18,392 nucleotides of DNA, taken from Treponema sp. (GTDB lineage Bacteria > Spirochaetota > Spirochaetia > Treponematales > Breznakiellaceae). Below, piece by piece: positions 1 to 7,324 of this stretch (position 1 is its first letter; each line of letters begins with the position of its first letter). A program made the position numbers and the translations under genes. The stretch lies in NCBI GenBank assembly GCA_031281855.1, contig JAITEW010000018.1:1-18392 (forward strand), given 5' to 3'. The notes beneath the pieces are model-generated. The model was not told the origin of the DNA. It saw only the letters and a program-made list of their open reading frames with translations, and did no database searches.

Positions 1-549
1 ATTTACAATTTCGAGGACGCCATCTTCAACGGTCTCGCGCTTATCACCCTGCTGCGCCACGCCGACAGGGTGAAGATCGCCTGCCTTGCACAGCTTGTGA
101 ATGTCATAGCGCCTATTATGACGGCAAAAGAAGGGGTTTATAAACAGCCCATTTTCTATCCTTACTTCCATGCCTCGAAATACGGCAGAGGAACCGCCCT
201 TGATTGCGTCATTGAGTCGCCTGTTTATGAGACAAAAGACTTCGACGCCGTTCCGATCCTGGACAGCGTCGCTGTTTCGAATGAGGAAGATGAAACCCTT
301 ACTGTCTTTGCGGTAAACAGGGACGCGGACGGCGACATTGAGGCTGAATACACCCTTGGCGGCTTTGGCGGTTTCCGGGTTATTGAACACATAGTCATGA
401 CGAACCTTGATCTTAAAGCGGTGAATTCTATAACTGAGCCTGACAGGGTTAAGCCTCACGCGGGAAGCGGCGCCAGGGTAGAAGGCGAAAAACTCACGGC
501 GATCCTGCCGCGCCTTTCGTGGAACGTCATCAGGCTTGCGAAAAAATAG
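1..549 (+). CDS. alpha-L-arabinofuranosidase, GH51 family, C-terminal part (5' end outside window)
   Basis: The frame is open from base 1 to the TAG at 547-549 and gives the last 182 residues of a larger protein. It begins IYNFEDAIFNGLALITLLRHADRVKI and continues CLAQLVNVIAPIMT, then a stretch with FYPYFHASKYGRGTAL. This run is characteristic of the end of the (beta/alpha)8 barrel and start of the C-terminal beta-sandwich of intracellular GH51 arabinofuranosidases, which remove terminal arabinofuranosyl groups from arabino-oligosaccharides. The last 110 residues (VNRDADGDIEAEYTLGGFGGFRVIEHIVM, ending SWNVIRLAKK) fit that beta-sandwich domain. The catalytic glutamates lie upstream, outside the window, so activity cannot be judged. 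The downstream neighbour is convergent. The family is fairly sure; the exact substrate is not. Confidence 0.88.
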   Translation: MYNFEDAIFNGLALITLLRHADRVKIACLAQLVNVIAPIMTAKEGVYKQPIFYPYFHASKYGRGTALDCVIESPVYETKDFDAVPILDSVAVSNEEDETLTVFAVNRDADGDIEAEYTLGGFGGFRVIEHIVMTNLDLKAVNSITEPDRVKPHAGSGARVEGEKLTAILPRLSWNVIRLAKK

Positions 550-592
550 CCTGAATCTGCATGGTGTCGGTTGAGGATGATAGCTAAGAGGG

Positions 593-617
593 TTTTTTTT
601 TGGGGGGGGGGGGGGGG
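593..617. repeat. T9-G16 double homopolymer tract
   Basis: Nine consecutive T (593-601) are followed directly by sixteen consecutive G (602-617). The tract lies between the stop of the arabinofuranosidase gene (549) and the stop of the minus-strand ychJ gene (640), so it is in both 3' untranslated regions. Such tracts are prone to slipped-strand length change and to sequencing error. G16 could form a quadruplex in the plus-strand transcript. No clear stem precedes the T-run, so it is not a standard terminator. Confidence 0.9.
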
Positions 618-639
618 TGATGATCCTTCAGGACAGGGC

Positions 640-1143
640 TTACGCTCTATCACCAGCCGCCCGGCCGTGGCAGTGTTTGTACTTTCTGCCTGAACCGCAG
701 GGGCAGGGCTCGTTGCGGCCAACCTTGGGGCCCGCGCGCACTACGGTTTTGGGCACTATGTCGCCGTCAATGTAAAACCACTTCGCCTGCTTTTTTTTGA
801 ACCGCGCCTTTTCGTGGTGGATATCTTTTAACCCCTCCCGTTCATAGGCGGCTTCAAACTCAACAGTTCCCTCAGTATCGGCAGCGGCGCCTTTGACCAC
901 AGAAAGGATCTTTAAGCCGAGCCAGACGGACTTTTCGCTCCAGTCCCGGGTCTGCTTTACATCAATGGAACTCCCGGCCTCCTGGTCGCAGGTGCTGATG
1001 ATGTAGTCTATTGCGTGTACCGTGTAGGCGCTGTAGCGGCTGCGCATAAGAGCCTCGGCTGTAGGGGGATCTTTCACCCCGGTGATGTACGGCTCGCAGC
1101 ATTCGGCGTAATCGAGGCCGGACCCGCAGGGACATGGTTTCAT
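640..1143 (-). CDS. ychJ: YchJ-family protein with SEC-C motifs at both ends
   Basis: The 167-residue protein has a SEC-C zinc motif at each end: C4-P-C6, eight residues, C15-C16 at the N-terminus, and C147-P-C149, eight residues, C158-H159 at the C-terminus. Between them is the YchJ core, including TAEALMRSRYSAYTVHAIDY (29-48) and a VEFEAAY/HHEKARFKK segment. This arrangement and length match the YchJ (UPF0225) family, whose biochemical role is unclear; SEC-C domains bind zinc and occur in SecA and many small proteins. I chose the ATG at 1143 because AAAGGAG (1155-1149) lies 5 bases upstream. A GTG at 1149 overlaps that ribosome site and is unlikely. The ATG overlaps the thrC stop codon (ATGA), so translation is probably coupled to thrC. 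Confidence 0.87.
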   Translation of the reverse strand: MKPCPCGSGLDYAECCEPYITGVKDPPTAEALMRSRYSAYTVHAIDYIISTCDQEAGSSIDVKQTRDWSEKSVWLGLKILSVVKGAAADTEGTVEFEAAYEREGLKDIHHEKARFKKKQAKWFYIDGDIVPKTVVRAGPKVGRNEPCPCGSGRKYKHCHGRAAGDRA

Positions 1144-2528
1144 AAACACTCCTTTAAGGCCGAAAGTTCCGCCGGGATAGTCCGGGAATTAACGGTCCGT
1201 TCCATGGCTTTTTTAAGGGAACCAGGGGCCGGGACAGGGCCGGCCAGCTTTTCCACGGTTTCGGCGAACTTGGCCGGATGGGCGGTTGAGAGCACCCCCA
1301 GAGGGCCGGGTGTTAACCTGCCCGCAGCAGCCAGGGCATCCACGGCGTGCCAGCCCACGGCGCTGTGGGGGTCCAGAAAATAACCCCACCGGGAATGAAC
1401 CCGGATAATAGCCTCCCTGGTTTCCTCATCGCTGACATAAGCCCCCAGGATAAGGCGCTTCATCTCTTCCCATGAAAAATGGGCGGCCATACGCTCGAAA
1501 TTGCTGGGCGCCCCTACATCCATAGCGTTACTCATAGTAGCCTGGGAACGCCGGACTTCATAAATTCCGCTCTCAAGATAATCCGGCACAGTTTTGTTGA
1601 TATTGGTAGCTGCGATAAATCGCGCCACAGGGGCTCCCATCTTGTATGCGTAAAGCCCGGCGGTCAAATTCCCGAAATTCCCGGAAGGCACGCAGAAAGT
1701 GACCGGGACGCCCGGACGGATACCGAAAAGCTCCGCTTTCCTTCCATCATCCCTATCCTGCGCCTTCCGCTTCCCGCCCTCTGTTCGCGGAGTCGCCTCG
1801 CCGTCGCTGTCAGGAATGCCCGCAAAAGCCCTGCCAGCAGCGGCGGCGTAGTAAACCGCCTGGGGGATAAGCCGGGATATGTTGATGGAATTAGCCGAAG
1901 AAAGTTCCAGCCGTTTTTTGAGATCCTTGTCACCAAATGCCTGTTTTACCAGAGCCTGACAGTCGTCAAAACTGCCTTCAACGGCGATAGCGCTGATGTT
2001 GCCACCCAAGCCCGCGATCTGCCGTTCCTGCAATGGCGAGACCCGGCCTTTAGGGTAGAGAACCGTGACGGTAATGCCTTCGACGCCGTAAAACCCGTCA
2101 GCCACGGCGCCGCCGGTATCCCCTGATGTGGCTACGAGAATTCGCAAGGGTTTTCCTTCGCCTCTGCGGAGATACGAAAAGGCCCTTGCCATAAAGCGGG
2201 CGCCGAAGTCCTTGAAGGCTGCTGTAGGGCCGTGGAACAGCTCCAGTACCAGCCGGTCCCCGGCTTCAATGAGCGGCGCGCCGAAAGGATAGGCCGAATG
2301 GACTATTTCTTCCAGCACCGATCCGGGTATCTCCCCTTCTACCCAGGGCCTGATGGTTTCAAAGGCGATGTCCGGGTAGTCCATAGCCCCAAGGGAAGAT
2401 TTTACCGCTCCTGGGTATTGGGGGATTTCCTCAGGGACATAGAGCCCGCCGTCCGGAGCAAGGCCAGCCAGGGCCGCTGCGGCAAAACTCACAGCCTCGT
2501 TTTTGTTTCTGGTACTGTAATACCTCAT
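1140..2528 (-). CDS. thrC: threonine synthase
   Basis: This 462-residue PLP enzyme converts O-phosphohomoserine to threonine and phosphate in the cytoplasm. The N-terminus MRYYSTRNKNE with LAPDGGLYVPEEIP (23-36) is typical of bacterial ThrC. The PLP lysine is K106 in FHGPTAAFKDFGARF. LVATSGDTGGAV (131-142) and SANSINISRLIPQ (211-223) are also conserved, and VPSGNFGNLTAG (280-291) is the phosphate-binding loop. The protein is longer than the 428 residues of E. coli ThrC, mainly because of a hydrophilic segment at about 238-268 rich in D, E, G, K and R, just before the GNFGN loop. The start has GAGGT (2537-2533) a few bases upstream. It follows lgt by 38 bp and overlaps ychJ by 4 bp, so the three are probably co-transcribed. 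Confidence 0.95.
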   Translation of the reverse strand: MRYYSTRNKNEAVSFAAAALAGLAPDGGLYVPEEIPQYPGAVKSSLGAMDYPDIAFETIRPWVEGEIPGSVLEEIVHSAYPFGAPLIEAGDRLVLELFHGPTAAFKDFGARFMARAFSYLRRGEGKPLRILVATSGDTGGAVADGFYGVEGITVTVLYPKGRVSPLQERQIAGLGGNISAIAVEGSFDDCQALVKQAFGDKDLKKRLELSSANSINISRLIPQAVYYAAAAGRAFAGIPDSDGEATPRTEGGKRKAQDRDDGRKAELFGIRPGVPVTFCVPSGNFGNLTAGLYAYKMGAPVARFIAATNINKTVPDYLESGIYEVRRSQATMSNAMDVGAPSNFERMAAHFSWEEMKRLILGAYVSDEETREAIIRVHSRWGYFLDPHSAVGWHAVDALAAAGRLTPGPLGVLSTAHPAKFAETVEKLAGPVPAPGSLKKAMERTVNSRTIPAELSALKECL

Positions 2529-2566
2529 GCTTACCTCACAGCAGGTTTAAGGTTCCCGGCAGGGCC

Positions 2567-3631
2567 TTACTTTTTCCCGCTAATATGCCGCTGCATCCTG
2601 CGCCGGTTCTTCCGCTGCTGCTTTTTTTCCCCTGCCGCTTTTGCCGCAGCCTGTTCCTCAGCGTTAGGGTAGACCCGCACCGGCTCCCGGCCAGGCAGCC
2701 TTGAGGCTATAAACGCCCAAGCCAGACCGAGGAGGATCATCCCAAAAGAGAGGATCTGACCGGTAGAAAAAGAAAGCAGAGGATGAGCCAGCGCAGGGGG
2801 CAGATCATTTTTGACCAGTTCTATGCGGTAACCCAGGCCCGCGTCGGGCTCCCGGAAGTATTCCAGAAAAAAACGGAAAAGCCCGTAGCCCGAAAGATAG
2901 AGGGTGATAAGGAAACCCTTAAAGGGTTTGCGGTTCCGGAAAAACCAAATCACGGCCCAGAGGATTATCCCCTCAAAAAGGGCTTCGTAAAGCTGGGAAG
3001 GATGCCGGGGATAGTTGAGGACGCCGTTGAATCCGGGTACCGCCTCCAGCCCCAGCCTTGCGGCTCCGTCCCGGATAACAGCGTAGTTGACATCCCCGGG
3101 ATAGACGCCGCCATGCGGAAAGATCATCCCCAGAGGGCTTCCGGTAATGCGGCCGTAGAGTTCGGCGTTGATAAAATTTCCCAGCCTGCCGAACGTATAA
3201 CCCAAGGGGATACTGGCGGCGAACATGTCCCCGATTTCCCGGTAATCGAATTTCTTTCTTGCCGAATAGACCAGAATTGCCGTAAGACCTCCGATTACGC
3301 CGCCGTGATAGCTCATACCCTGGAAACCTGTGAACCTCCCGTCCCTGAAAGGCCAGAATATACGCCAAGGGGCCTTCCGGTAGATGTCGTCGGTTTCGTA
3401 GACCAAAGCGGAGAAAATCCGGGCTCCCAGAACCAGAGCCAAAATGCCCCAGAAAAAAAGGCCTGAAAGCTCATCCTCGGTTATAGGAAAATTCCGCTCC
3501 CGCACCTGACGGCGGTACAGCAGAAAAGCAACACCGAAGGCAATAATGTACATGAGGCCGTACCAGCGTACCGGAAGACCGGGAATTATCTCCGGCTTGA
3601 GCCACGAAGGAAACTGAACCGATAAAAGCAT
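2567..3631 (-). CDS. lgt: prolipoprotein diacylglyceryl transferase
   Basis: Lgt is an inner-membrane enzyme that transfers diacylglycerol from phosphatidylglycerol to the lipobox cysteine of prolipoproteins, the first step of lipoprotein maturation. The protein shows several hydrophobic spans and the family motifs: MSYHGGVIGG (106-115, with the H of the essential YHGG), the Lgt signature GRLGNFINAE (148-157, with the essential R149), HPSQLYE (210-216) and FRFFLEYFREPD (252-263). At 354 residues it exceeds E. coli Lgt (291); part of this is a C-terminal tail from about 325, rich in K, R, Q and A (EKKQQRKNRRRMQR), which probably faces the cytoplasm. The ATG at 3631 has no convincing ribosome site and lies 5 bases from a good -10 box. 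It heads the lgt-thrC-ychJ cluster. Confidence 0.96.
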   Translation of the reverse strand: MLLSVQFPSWLKPEIIPGLPVRWYGLMYIIAFGVAFLLYRRQVRERNFPITEDELSGLFFWGILALVLGARIFSALVYETDDIYRKAPWRIFWPFRDGRFTGFQGMSYHGGVIGGLTAILVYSARKKFDYREIGDMFAASIPLGYTFGRLGNFINAELYGRITGSPLGMIFPHGGVYPGDVNYAVIRDGAARLGLEAVPGFNGVLNYPRHPSQLYEALFEGIILWAVIWFFRNRKPFKGFLITLYLSGYGLFRFFLEYFREPDAGLGYRIELVKNDLPPALAHPLLSFSTGQILSFGMILLGLAWAFIASRLPGREPVRVYPNAEEQAAAKAAGEKKQQRKNRRRMQRHISGKK

Positions 3632-3636
3632 GGTTT

Positions 3637-3666
3637 ATCATAACCTAAGAATCACATTTTTCGCAA
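3637..3666 (-). promoter_or_regulatory. putative lgt promoter, possibly giving a leaderless mRNA
   Basis: On the minus strand TTGCGA (3666-3661) and TATGAT (3642-3637) are separated by 18 bp. The -10 box ends only 5 bases before the lgt ATG, so a start site 6-8 bases downstream would fall at or inside the start codon. This fits the missing ribosome site but is inferred from sequence only. Confidence 0.45.
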
Positions 3667-3674
3667 GTAAACCC

Positions 3675-3703
3675 TTGACAAGTCCTCTTTTTGGTATTAA
3701 TCT
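3675..3703 (+). promoter_or_regulatory. putative promoter of the flavoprotein gene
   Basis: A perfect TTGACA (3675-3680) is followed after 17 bp by TAATCT (3698-3703), a weak -10. The predicted start site falls at about 3710, inside the palindrome at 3703-3735. The leader would be about 40 nt and contains GGAGG (3741-3745), 6 bases before the ATG at 3752. Confidence 0.55.
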
Positions 3704-3735
3704 AATATTAGATATTATTATAATATCTAATATTA
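3703..3735. promoter_or_regulatory. perfect 15-bp inverted repeat, likely operator
   Basis: TAATATTAGATATTA (3703-3717) and its exact reverse complement (3721-3735) flank a 3-bp centre. The palindrome starts at the predicted -10 box and covers the predicted transcription start, the usual place for a repressor site. The arms are almost pure A/T, so it is a poor terminator. The cognate regulator cannot be named from the sequence; a redox or metal sensor would suit a flavoprotein target, but that is inference. Confidence 0.7.
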
Positions 3736-3751
3736 TTTTTGGAGGACTGTT

Positions 3752-4057
3752 ATGGTCATTACCGGGGACATCAAAGGGATTATTGAAGAGGCGGCTGTAA
3801 TTACGCTGGTTACGGTCAATGCCGACGGAACGCCGCATCCGATTATCGCGGGTCAGGGCCAGGTGGACGGCGACAAGGTCATTTTTGGGATCTATAAGAT
3901 GGTTGTAACCCAGGCGAACATACGGAAAAGCAACAACGCCTGGGTCGTGGCCGGAACAAAGGATCAAAAGCCAAGGGGCTGCCGTCTTACGGGCACGGCT
4001 GTAGTTCAGGAAAAGAAACTGATCTTCACCGCGTCAAAGGCTGAAGAGCTTATTTAG
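3752..4057 (+). CDS. small FMN-binding protein, pyridoxamine 5'-phosphate oxidase-like fold
   Basis: This 101-residue protein resembles the small split-barrel flavoproteins related to the Desulfovibrio FMN-binding protein. VITLVTVNADGTPHPIIAG (16-34) matches the first strands of PNPOx-like proteins. KMVVTQANIRKSN (49-61) and CRLTGTAVV (78-86) correspond to the segment that contacts the FMN phosphate and to the following strand. Small members of this family are usually redox or flavin carriers of unknown partner, not true pyridoxamine oxidases. GGAGG 6 bases before the ATG supports the start. The TAG stop lies exactly at the left boundary of repeat element A. Removing the element and one direct-repeat copy would still leave the same stop, so truncation by the insertion is unlikely. 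Confidence 0.72.
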   Translation: MVITGDIKGIIEEAAVITLVTVNADGTPHPIIAGQGQVDGDKVIFGIYKMVVTQANIRKSNNAWVVAGTKDQKPRGCRLTGTAVVQEKKLIFTASKAEELI

Positions 4058-4176
4058 TGTCTGTCCACAAAGTCGGTTACTTTGTGGACAGACCTTGCAT
4101 TTTCTCGCCTAAAGGCTACGAAAATGCGGTTTTTAAGGTAATCTGTCCATAATGTGTCTACATTATGGACAGACAC
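4057..4176. mobile_element. element A: 120-bp stem-loop repeat, MITE-like, with flanking direct repeats
   Basis: The ends are inverted repeats (GTGTCTGTCCA at each end, 15 of 17 positions matching). TATTTA(G) occurs directly at both sides (4051-4057 and 4177-4183), as expected for target duplication. Inside are three hairpins: a perfect 15-bp stem 4059-4073/4079-4093 with loop CGGTT; a stem 4097-4104/4120-4127 with an inner GCC-TAAA-GGC core; and a perfect 14-bp stem 4142-4155/4160-4173 with loop GTCT. The left arms of the outer hairpins resemble each other. There is no coding capacity. It lies between convergent genes and could also act as a two-way terminator. Confidence 0.72.
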
Positions 4177-4217
4177 TATTTAGTTCAGCTTATGGGCGCA
4201 GGAGGTAACAGGCGGGT

Positions 4218-5930
4218 TTAACAGCGGGTCAGGTTCAGGCCCTCGTCGTTTTTCCTGATTACGCTGCGCTGGATCTTGCCGCTGACGGTTTTGGGGAGTT
4301 CCTTAACGTATTCCACAATACGCGGGTATTTATAAGGGGCAGTAACCCGTTTGACATGGTTCTGGAGTTCTTTGGTAAGCTCTTCTGATGGAGAAAAACC
4401 CCTGGCCAGAACTATGGTAGCCTTGACCACCTGGCCCCGCATGGGATCAGGGACAGCGGTTACCGCACATTCCAGGACCGAAGGGTGCTCCATCAGGGCG
4501 CTTTCCACTTCGAAGGGACCGATGCGGTAACCTGAACATTTTATAACGTCATCGTTGCGGCCGACAAACCAGTAGTAACCGTCTCCGTCGCGCCAGGCCA
4601 TGTCTCCGGTCCGGTAGACGCCGTCGTACCAGCAGTTTTTGGTAATGTCCTCGTCTTTCCAATAACCCGTAAAAAGGCCCGGCGTAACCGAAGCGCCTTC
4701 GGGCGAGTAGATGTTGTTTCCTGCCGCGGTAATGCTGATATTCCCTACGAGGCCGTCATCGCAGGCTTGTCCGTTTTCATCCAGAAGGCTGAGGCCGAAA
4801 AGAGGGGCGGGCCTGCCCATGGACCCGGGTTTTACAGGAAGCCATTTGAAGGCCGCCGCCATTACCGAAGTTTCTGACTGTCCAAAACCTTCGCGGATTT
4901 CAAGTCCTGTCATCTCCTTGATCCGGTGGTAGACTTCGGGGCTCAAAGGTTCCCCGGCCACAGAGGTATGTTCGATAAAGGAAAAATCGTAAGATTTGAG
5001 ATCTTCCTTAATGAGGAAACGGAAAATGGTAGCCGGAGCGCAGAAGGTCGCGGGCCGCAGCCGCTGGAGGGCACTGAGTATCCCCTGGGGAGTAAATTTT
5101 TCCGTATCGTAGGCCCCGATAGCGGCGCCGCAGATCCACTGGCCGTAGATTTTGCCCCATGCGAATTTTGCCCACCCCGAATCGGTCTGGGTCATGTGGA
5201 CCTTGTTGTCCCCGACGCACTGCCAGTATTTGGCGGTTACGATGTGGCCCAAGGGAAGGCAGTGGTTGTGGTAGACCATCTTGGGCATACCGGTAGTACC
5301 TGAAGAAAAATAGATGAGCATAGGCTCCCGGATTTTTGTTTCACCTTCTCCCCGGGGCCGCTCAAAGGCATCATCCGCTTTTTCTATTTCTTTTTTCATG
5401 TCGATAAAAGACCGGGGCACGGCGCTGCCCACAGCGGCGCGGCATATAAGGTACTTACATTCAGGCACAGCGGCTTCGATGTTTTTGAGGAGCTCAGGGT
5501 CGTCCACGGCGATGAGCATTTTGACTTCCGCGATATTGCAGCGGTAGACAATGTCCTTTTGGGTAAGCTGGTAGGTGCCGGGTATGCAGACGGCGCCTAT
5601 TTTTTCCAGAGCCGTCATGAGGATCCAGACTTCAGGACGCTGTTTCAAAATAAGCATAACCACGTCGCCTTTTTTGATTCCCAGGCCAAGGAGGACATTG
5701 GCGGCCTTGCAGGAAAAGCGCTTCATGTCCCTGAATGTATAGGATTTCATCTCTTCTTCGTCATTGGTCCAGATCAGCGCTTTTTTCTCTGGCTGGATGC
5801 CGGCCCATTCGTCAACAACATCATAGGCAAAGTTGAAGTTTTCCGGGACATTGCAGACGTAGTTGGCGTAAAAATCCTCATAGCTTTCAAATTCGATACG
5901 AGGGCAGTAACGGGAGAGTATTTCGTTCAT
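4218..5930 (-). CDS. AMP-forming acyl-CoA synthetase (medium-chain/ACSM type)
   Basis: This 570-residue adenylate-forming enzyme activates a carboxylic acid to acyl-AMP and then acyl-CoA. Conserved motifs occur in order: the P-loop YFSSGTTGMPKMV (207-219), GFGQSET (348-354), YRTGDMA (439-445), the hinge region with GRNDDVIKCSGYRIGPFEVES (457-477), and the C-terminal catalytic lysine K552 in KTVSGKIQRS. TQTDSGWAKFAWGKIYGQW (247-265) and the overall length favour the ACSM-like medium-chain group over acetyl-CoA synthetase. The acid itself (fatty, branched or aromatic) cannot be told from the sequence. The ATG directly follows the TAG of the XRE/cupin gene with no gap, and AGGAAA lies just upstream. 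The pairing suggests the regulator controls or responds to this acyl-CoA route. It is the last gene of the pur-headed unit. Confidence 0.92.
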   Translation of the reverse strand: MNEILSRYCPRIEFESYEDFYANYVCNVPENFNFAYDVVDEWAGIQPEKKALIWTNDEEEMKSYTFRDMKRFSCKAANVLLGLGIKKGDVVMLILKQRPEVWILMTALEKIGAVCIPGTYQLTQKDIVYRCNIAEVKMLIAVDDPELLKNIEAAVPECKYLICRAAVGSAVPRSFIDMKKEIEKADDAFERPRGEGETKIREPMLIYFSSGTTGMPKMVYHNHCLPLGHIVTAKYWQCVGDNKVHMTQTDSGWAKFAWGKIYGQWICGAAIGAYDTEKFTPQGILSALQRLRPATFCAPATIFRFLIKEDLKSYDFSFIEHTSVAGEPLSPEVYHRIKEMTGLEIREGFGQSETSVMAAAFKWLPVKPGSMGRPAPLFGLSLLDENGQACDDGLVGNISITAAGNNIYSPEGASVTPGLFTGYWKDEDITKNCWYDGVYRTGDMAWRDGDGYYWFVGRNDDVIKCSGYRIGPFEVESALMEHPSVLECAVTAVPDPMRGQVVKATIVLARGFSPSEELTKELQNHVKRVTAPYKYPRIVEYVKELPKTVSGKIQRSVIRKNDEGLNLTRC

Positions 5931-6515
5931 CTATTTTTCCTGTATGATAGTGATAAATTGAGCCGGCCCGCCCAGGGCGCTCTGTCCGTGAGGGATGCCT
6001 GCGTTGAAATAGATAGAATCCCCTGGGCCAAGGATATATTCCCTGGAACCTACGGTGACCTTCACTTTTCCGTTTATTACATAATTGAATTCCTGACCCG
6101 AATGGGTTACGAGATCCGCCGCTTCCCTTGAAGGATCGAGGTAAACCATAAGAGGCTCGATGGTCCTGTCTTTGAAATTGTAGGCCAGGCTGGTGAATTC
6201 GTAACCCGGAAAGCGTTCGACCCTGACCCCCTTTCCTGCCCTGCAGACGCTGGCGGTATCCATACGGGGATCTTCTCCTGTGAGCAGTACCGTGGCGTCC
6301 ACCCCAAGGCGGGCGGAAATTTTGTAAAGAACGCTGATAGGTATGTCCAGCACGCCGGATTCATATTTTTCGTATGTTTCAAGGGGAATATCAATTTCCC
6401 GGGCCATGTCTATAGCGCTGATTTCCACGATTTCCCTGAGCTCCTTGATCCTGACCGGTACATCAGCTTCCGGACAGCGCTCTTCCCCGGAGATCCCTGC
6501 GGAATGTTCTTTCAT
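5931..6515 (-). CDS. XRE-family transcriptional regulator with C-terminal cupin
   Basis: The 194-residue protein has an N-terminal helix-turn-helix of Cro/CI type at about 22-80 (RIKELREIVEISAIDMAREI, then ETYEKYESGVLDIP) and a C-terminal cupin_2 barrel at about 119-193 (HSGQEFNYVINGKVKVTVG, then LGPGDSIYFNAGIPHGQSA). Cupins of this kind often bind a small ligand or metal and control DNA binding. The ATG has GGAGG 4 bases upstream. Its ATG overlaps the TGA of the PHP gene (ATGA), and its TAG is immediately followed by the synthetase ATG, so the three genes are translationally packed. XRE-cupin regulators next to AMP-forming synthetases are common in anaerobes; an acyl-CoA or acid ligand is a reasonable inference. 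Confidence 0.9.
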   Translation of the reverse strand: MKEHSAGISGEERCPEADVPVRIKELREIVEISAIDMAREIDIPLETYEKYESGVLDIPISVLYKISARLGVDATVLLTGEDPRMDTASVCRAGKGVRVERFPGYEFTSLAYNFKDRTIEPLMVYLDPSREAADLVTHSGQEFNYVINGKVKVTVGSREYILGPGDSIYFNAGIPHGQSALGGPAQFITIIQEK

Positions 6516-7309
6516 GTTTCCTCCAAATACTCCCTGATATCCCTGCCCGATACGCGTTCATCAGCGTCCAGAATTTCAACAGGAAGCGTTATTTCTTCGC
6601 AGCCCTGATAATCACAGCGCCCAGGGGAAATCCTGAGGCCCCTGATGGCATTACTCTTTACCGCCTCAACATAGCCGGCAATGGTTTTCAGTTTGGCGTC
6701 AAGGTATATCCCGAAAACCGTACTGCTGTCCACATCACCGGCCGCATGGATATCCGAACCTGCGGTAATGGTGAGGCCCGCCTTCCTGGCATATACCCAG
6801 GCCAGGGCATCGTAGGATTGTTCACGGTTTCCCGCGTTAGCAGCTTCCACCCCGTGGACCAGGGCAGGCGAGAGGGTAACGCGGTGTATGTAATGGTGCT
6901 GCCTAAAAGGATGGGCCTGTACCACACAGCCCCCTGCGGCGCTTACCGCCCGGAACTGTTCTTTCCTGGTCCATGAAGCGGCTTCCGGGTGTTCTGCCAG
7001 CCAGTTTCCGTCCAGGCCGTAAACCAGGTAATCGTCCCCGTCGTAGGTTTCCTCCCAGCCAAAAAAAACATCCAGGCCCCGGCGTTCCCCTTCGTTCCTG
7101 GCGTCCTGGTAACCCCGGCAGAACCGTTCTACCCGCTTTTTCCAGGGAAGAGAAGGGTCAACCGTGCTGTTTCCCCGGAAAAAATGATCCGTTATGATGA
7201 TCCCGGCGTAGCCCAGATCCTTGTATCGTGTGATGTATTCCCGCCCTTCGGATACGCCGCAGGCGCTGCTCTGGGAAGTATGCAGATGAGTTTCGTATAA
7301 ATACGGCAC
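6512..7309 (-). CDS. PHP-domain metal-dependent phosphoesterase
   Basis: This 265-residue protein has the PHP metal-site motifs in order: ETHLHTSQSSACG (6-18, with H8 and H10), ITDHFF (39-44, with D41 and H42), GWEET (84-88), QAHPFRQH (131-138, with H133) and AGSDIHA (183-189, with D186 and H188). Family members are trinuclear-metal phosphoesterases or phosphatases, including histidinol phosphatase, the polymerase PHP domain and nucleoside 3',5'-bisphosphate phosphatases. The substrate here is unknown. The start is GTG at 7309, supported by AAGGA 7 bases upstream and by the HLHTS motif falling at the usual distance from the N-terminus. It begins 15 bp after the purH stop and overlaps the regulator gene by 4 bp. 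Confidence 0.88.
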   Translation of the reverse strand: MPYLYETHLHTSQSSACGVSEGREYITRYKDLGYAGIIITDHFFRGNSTVDPSLPWKKRVERFCRGYQDARNEGERRGLDVFFGWEETYDGDDYLVYGLDGNWLAEHPEAASWTRKEQFRAVSAAGGCVVQAHPFRQHHYIHRVTLSPALVHGVEAANAGNREQSYDALAWVYARKAGLTITAGSDIHAAGDVDSSTVFGIYLDAKLKTIAGYVEAVKSNAIRGLRISPGRCDYQGCEEITLPVEILDADERVSGRDIREYLEET

Positions 7310-7324
7310 GCTTATATCCTTAGA

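Noticed and set aside
593..601. Intrinsic terminator using the T9 run after the arabinofuranosidase gene
   Set aside because: No stable GC-rich stem precedes the T-run.
2232..2672. 146-codon plus-strand open frame over thrC and the lgt end
   Set aside because: It lies opposite two well-supported genes, has no ribosome site and no recognisable domain.
4051..4183. Truncation of the flavoprotein gene by element A
   Set aside because: Removing the element and one copy of the direct repeat leaves the same ATT TAG end, so the stop existed before insertion.
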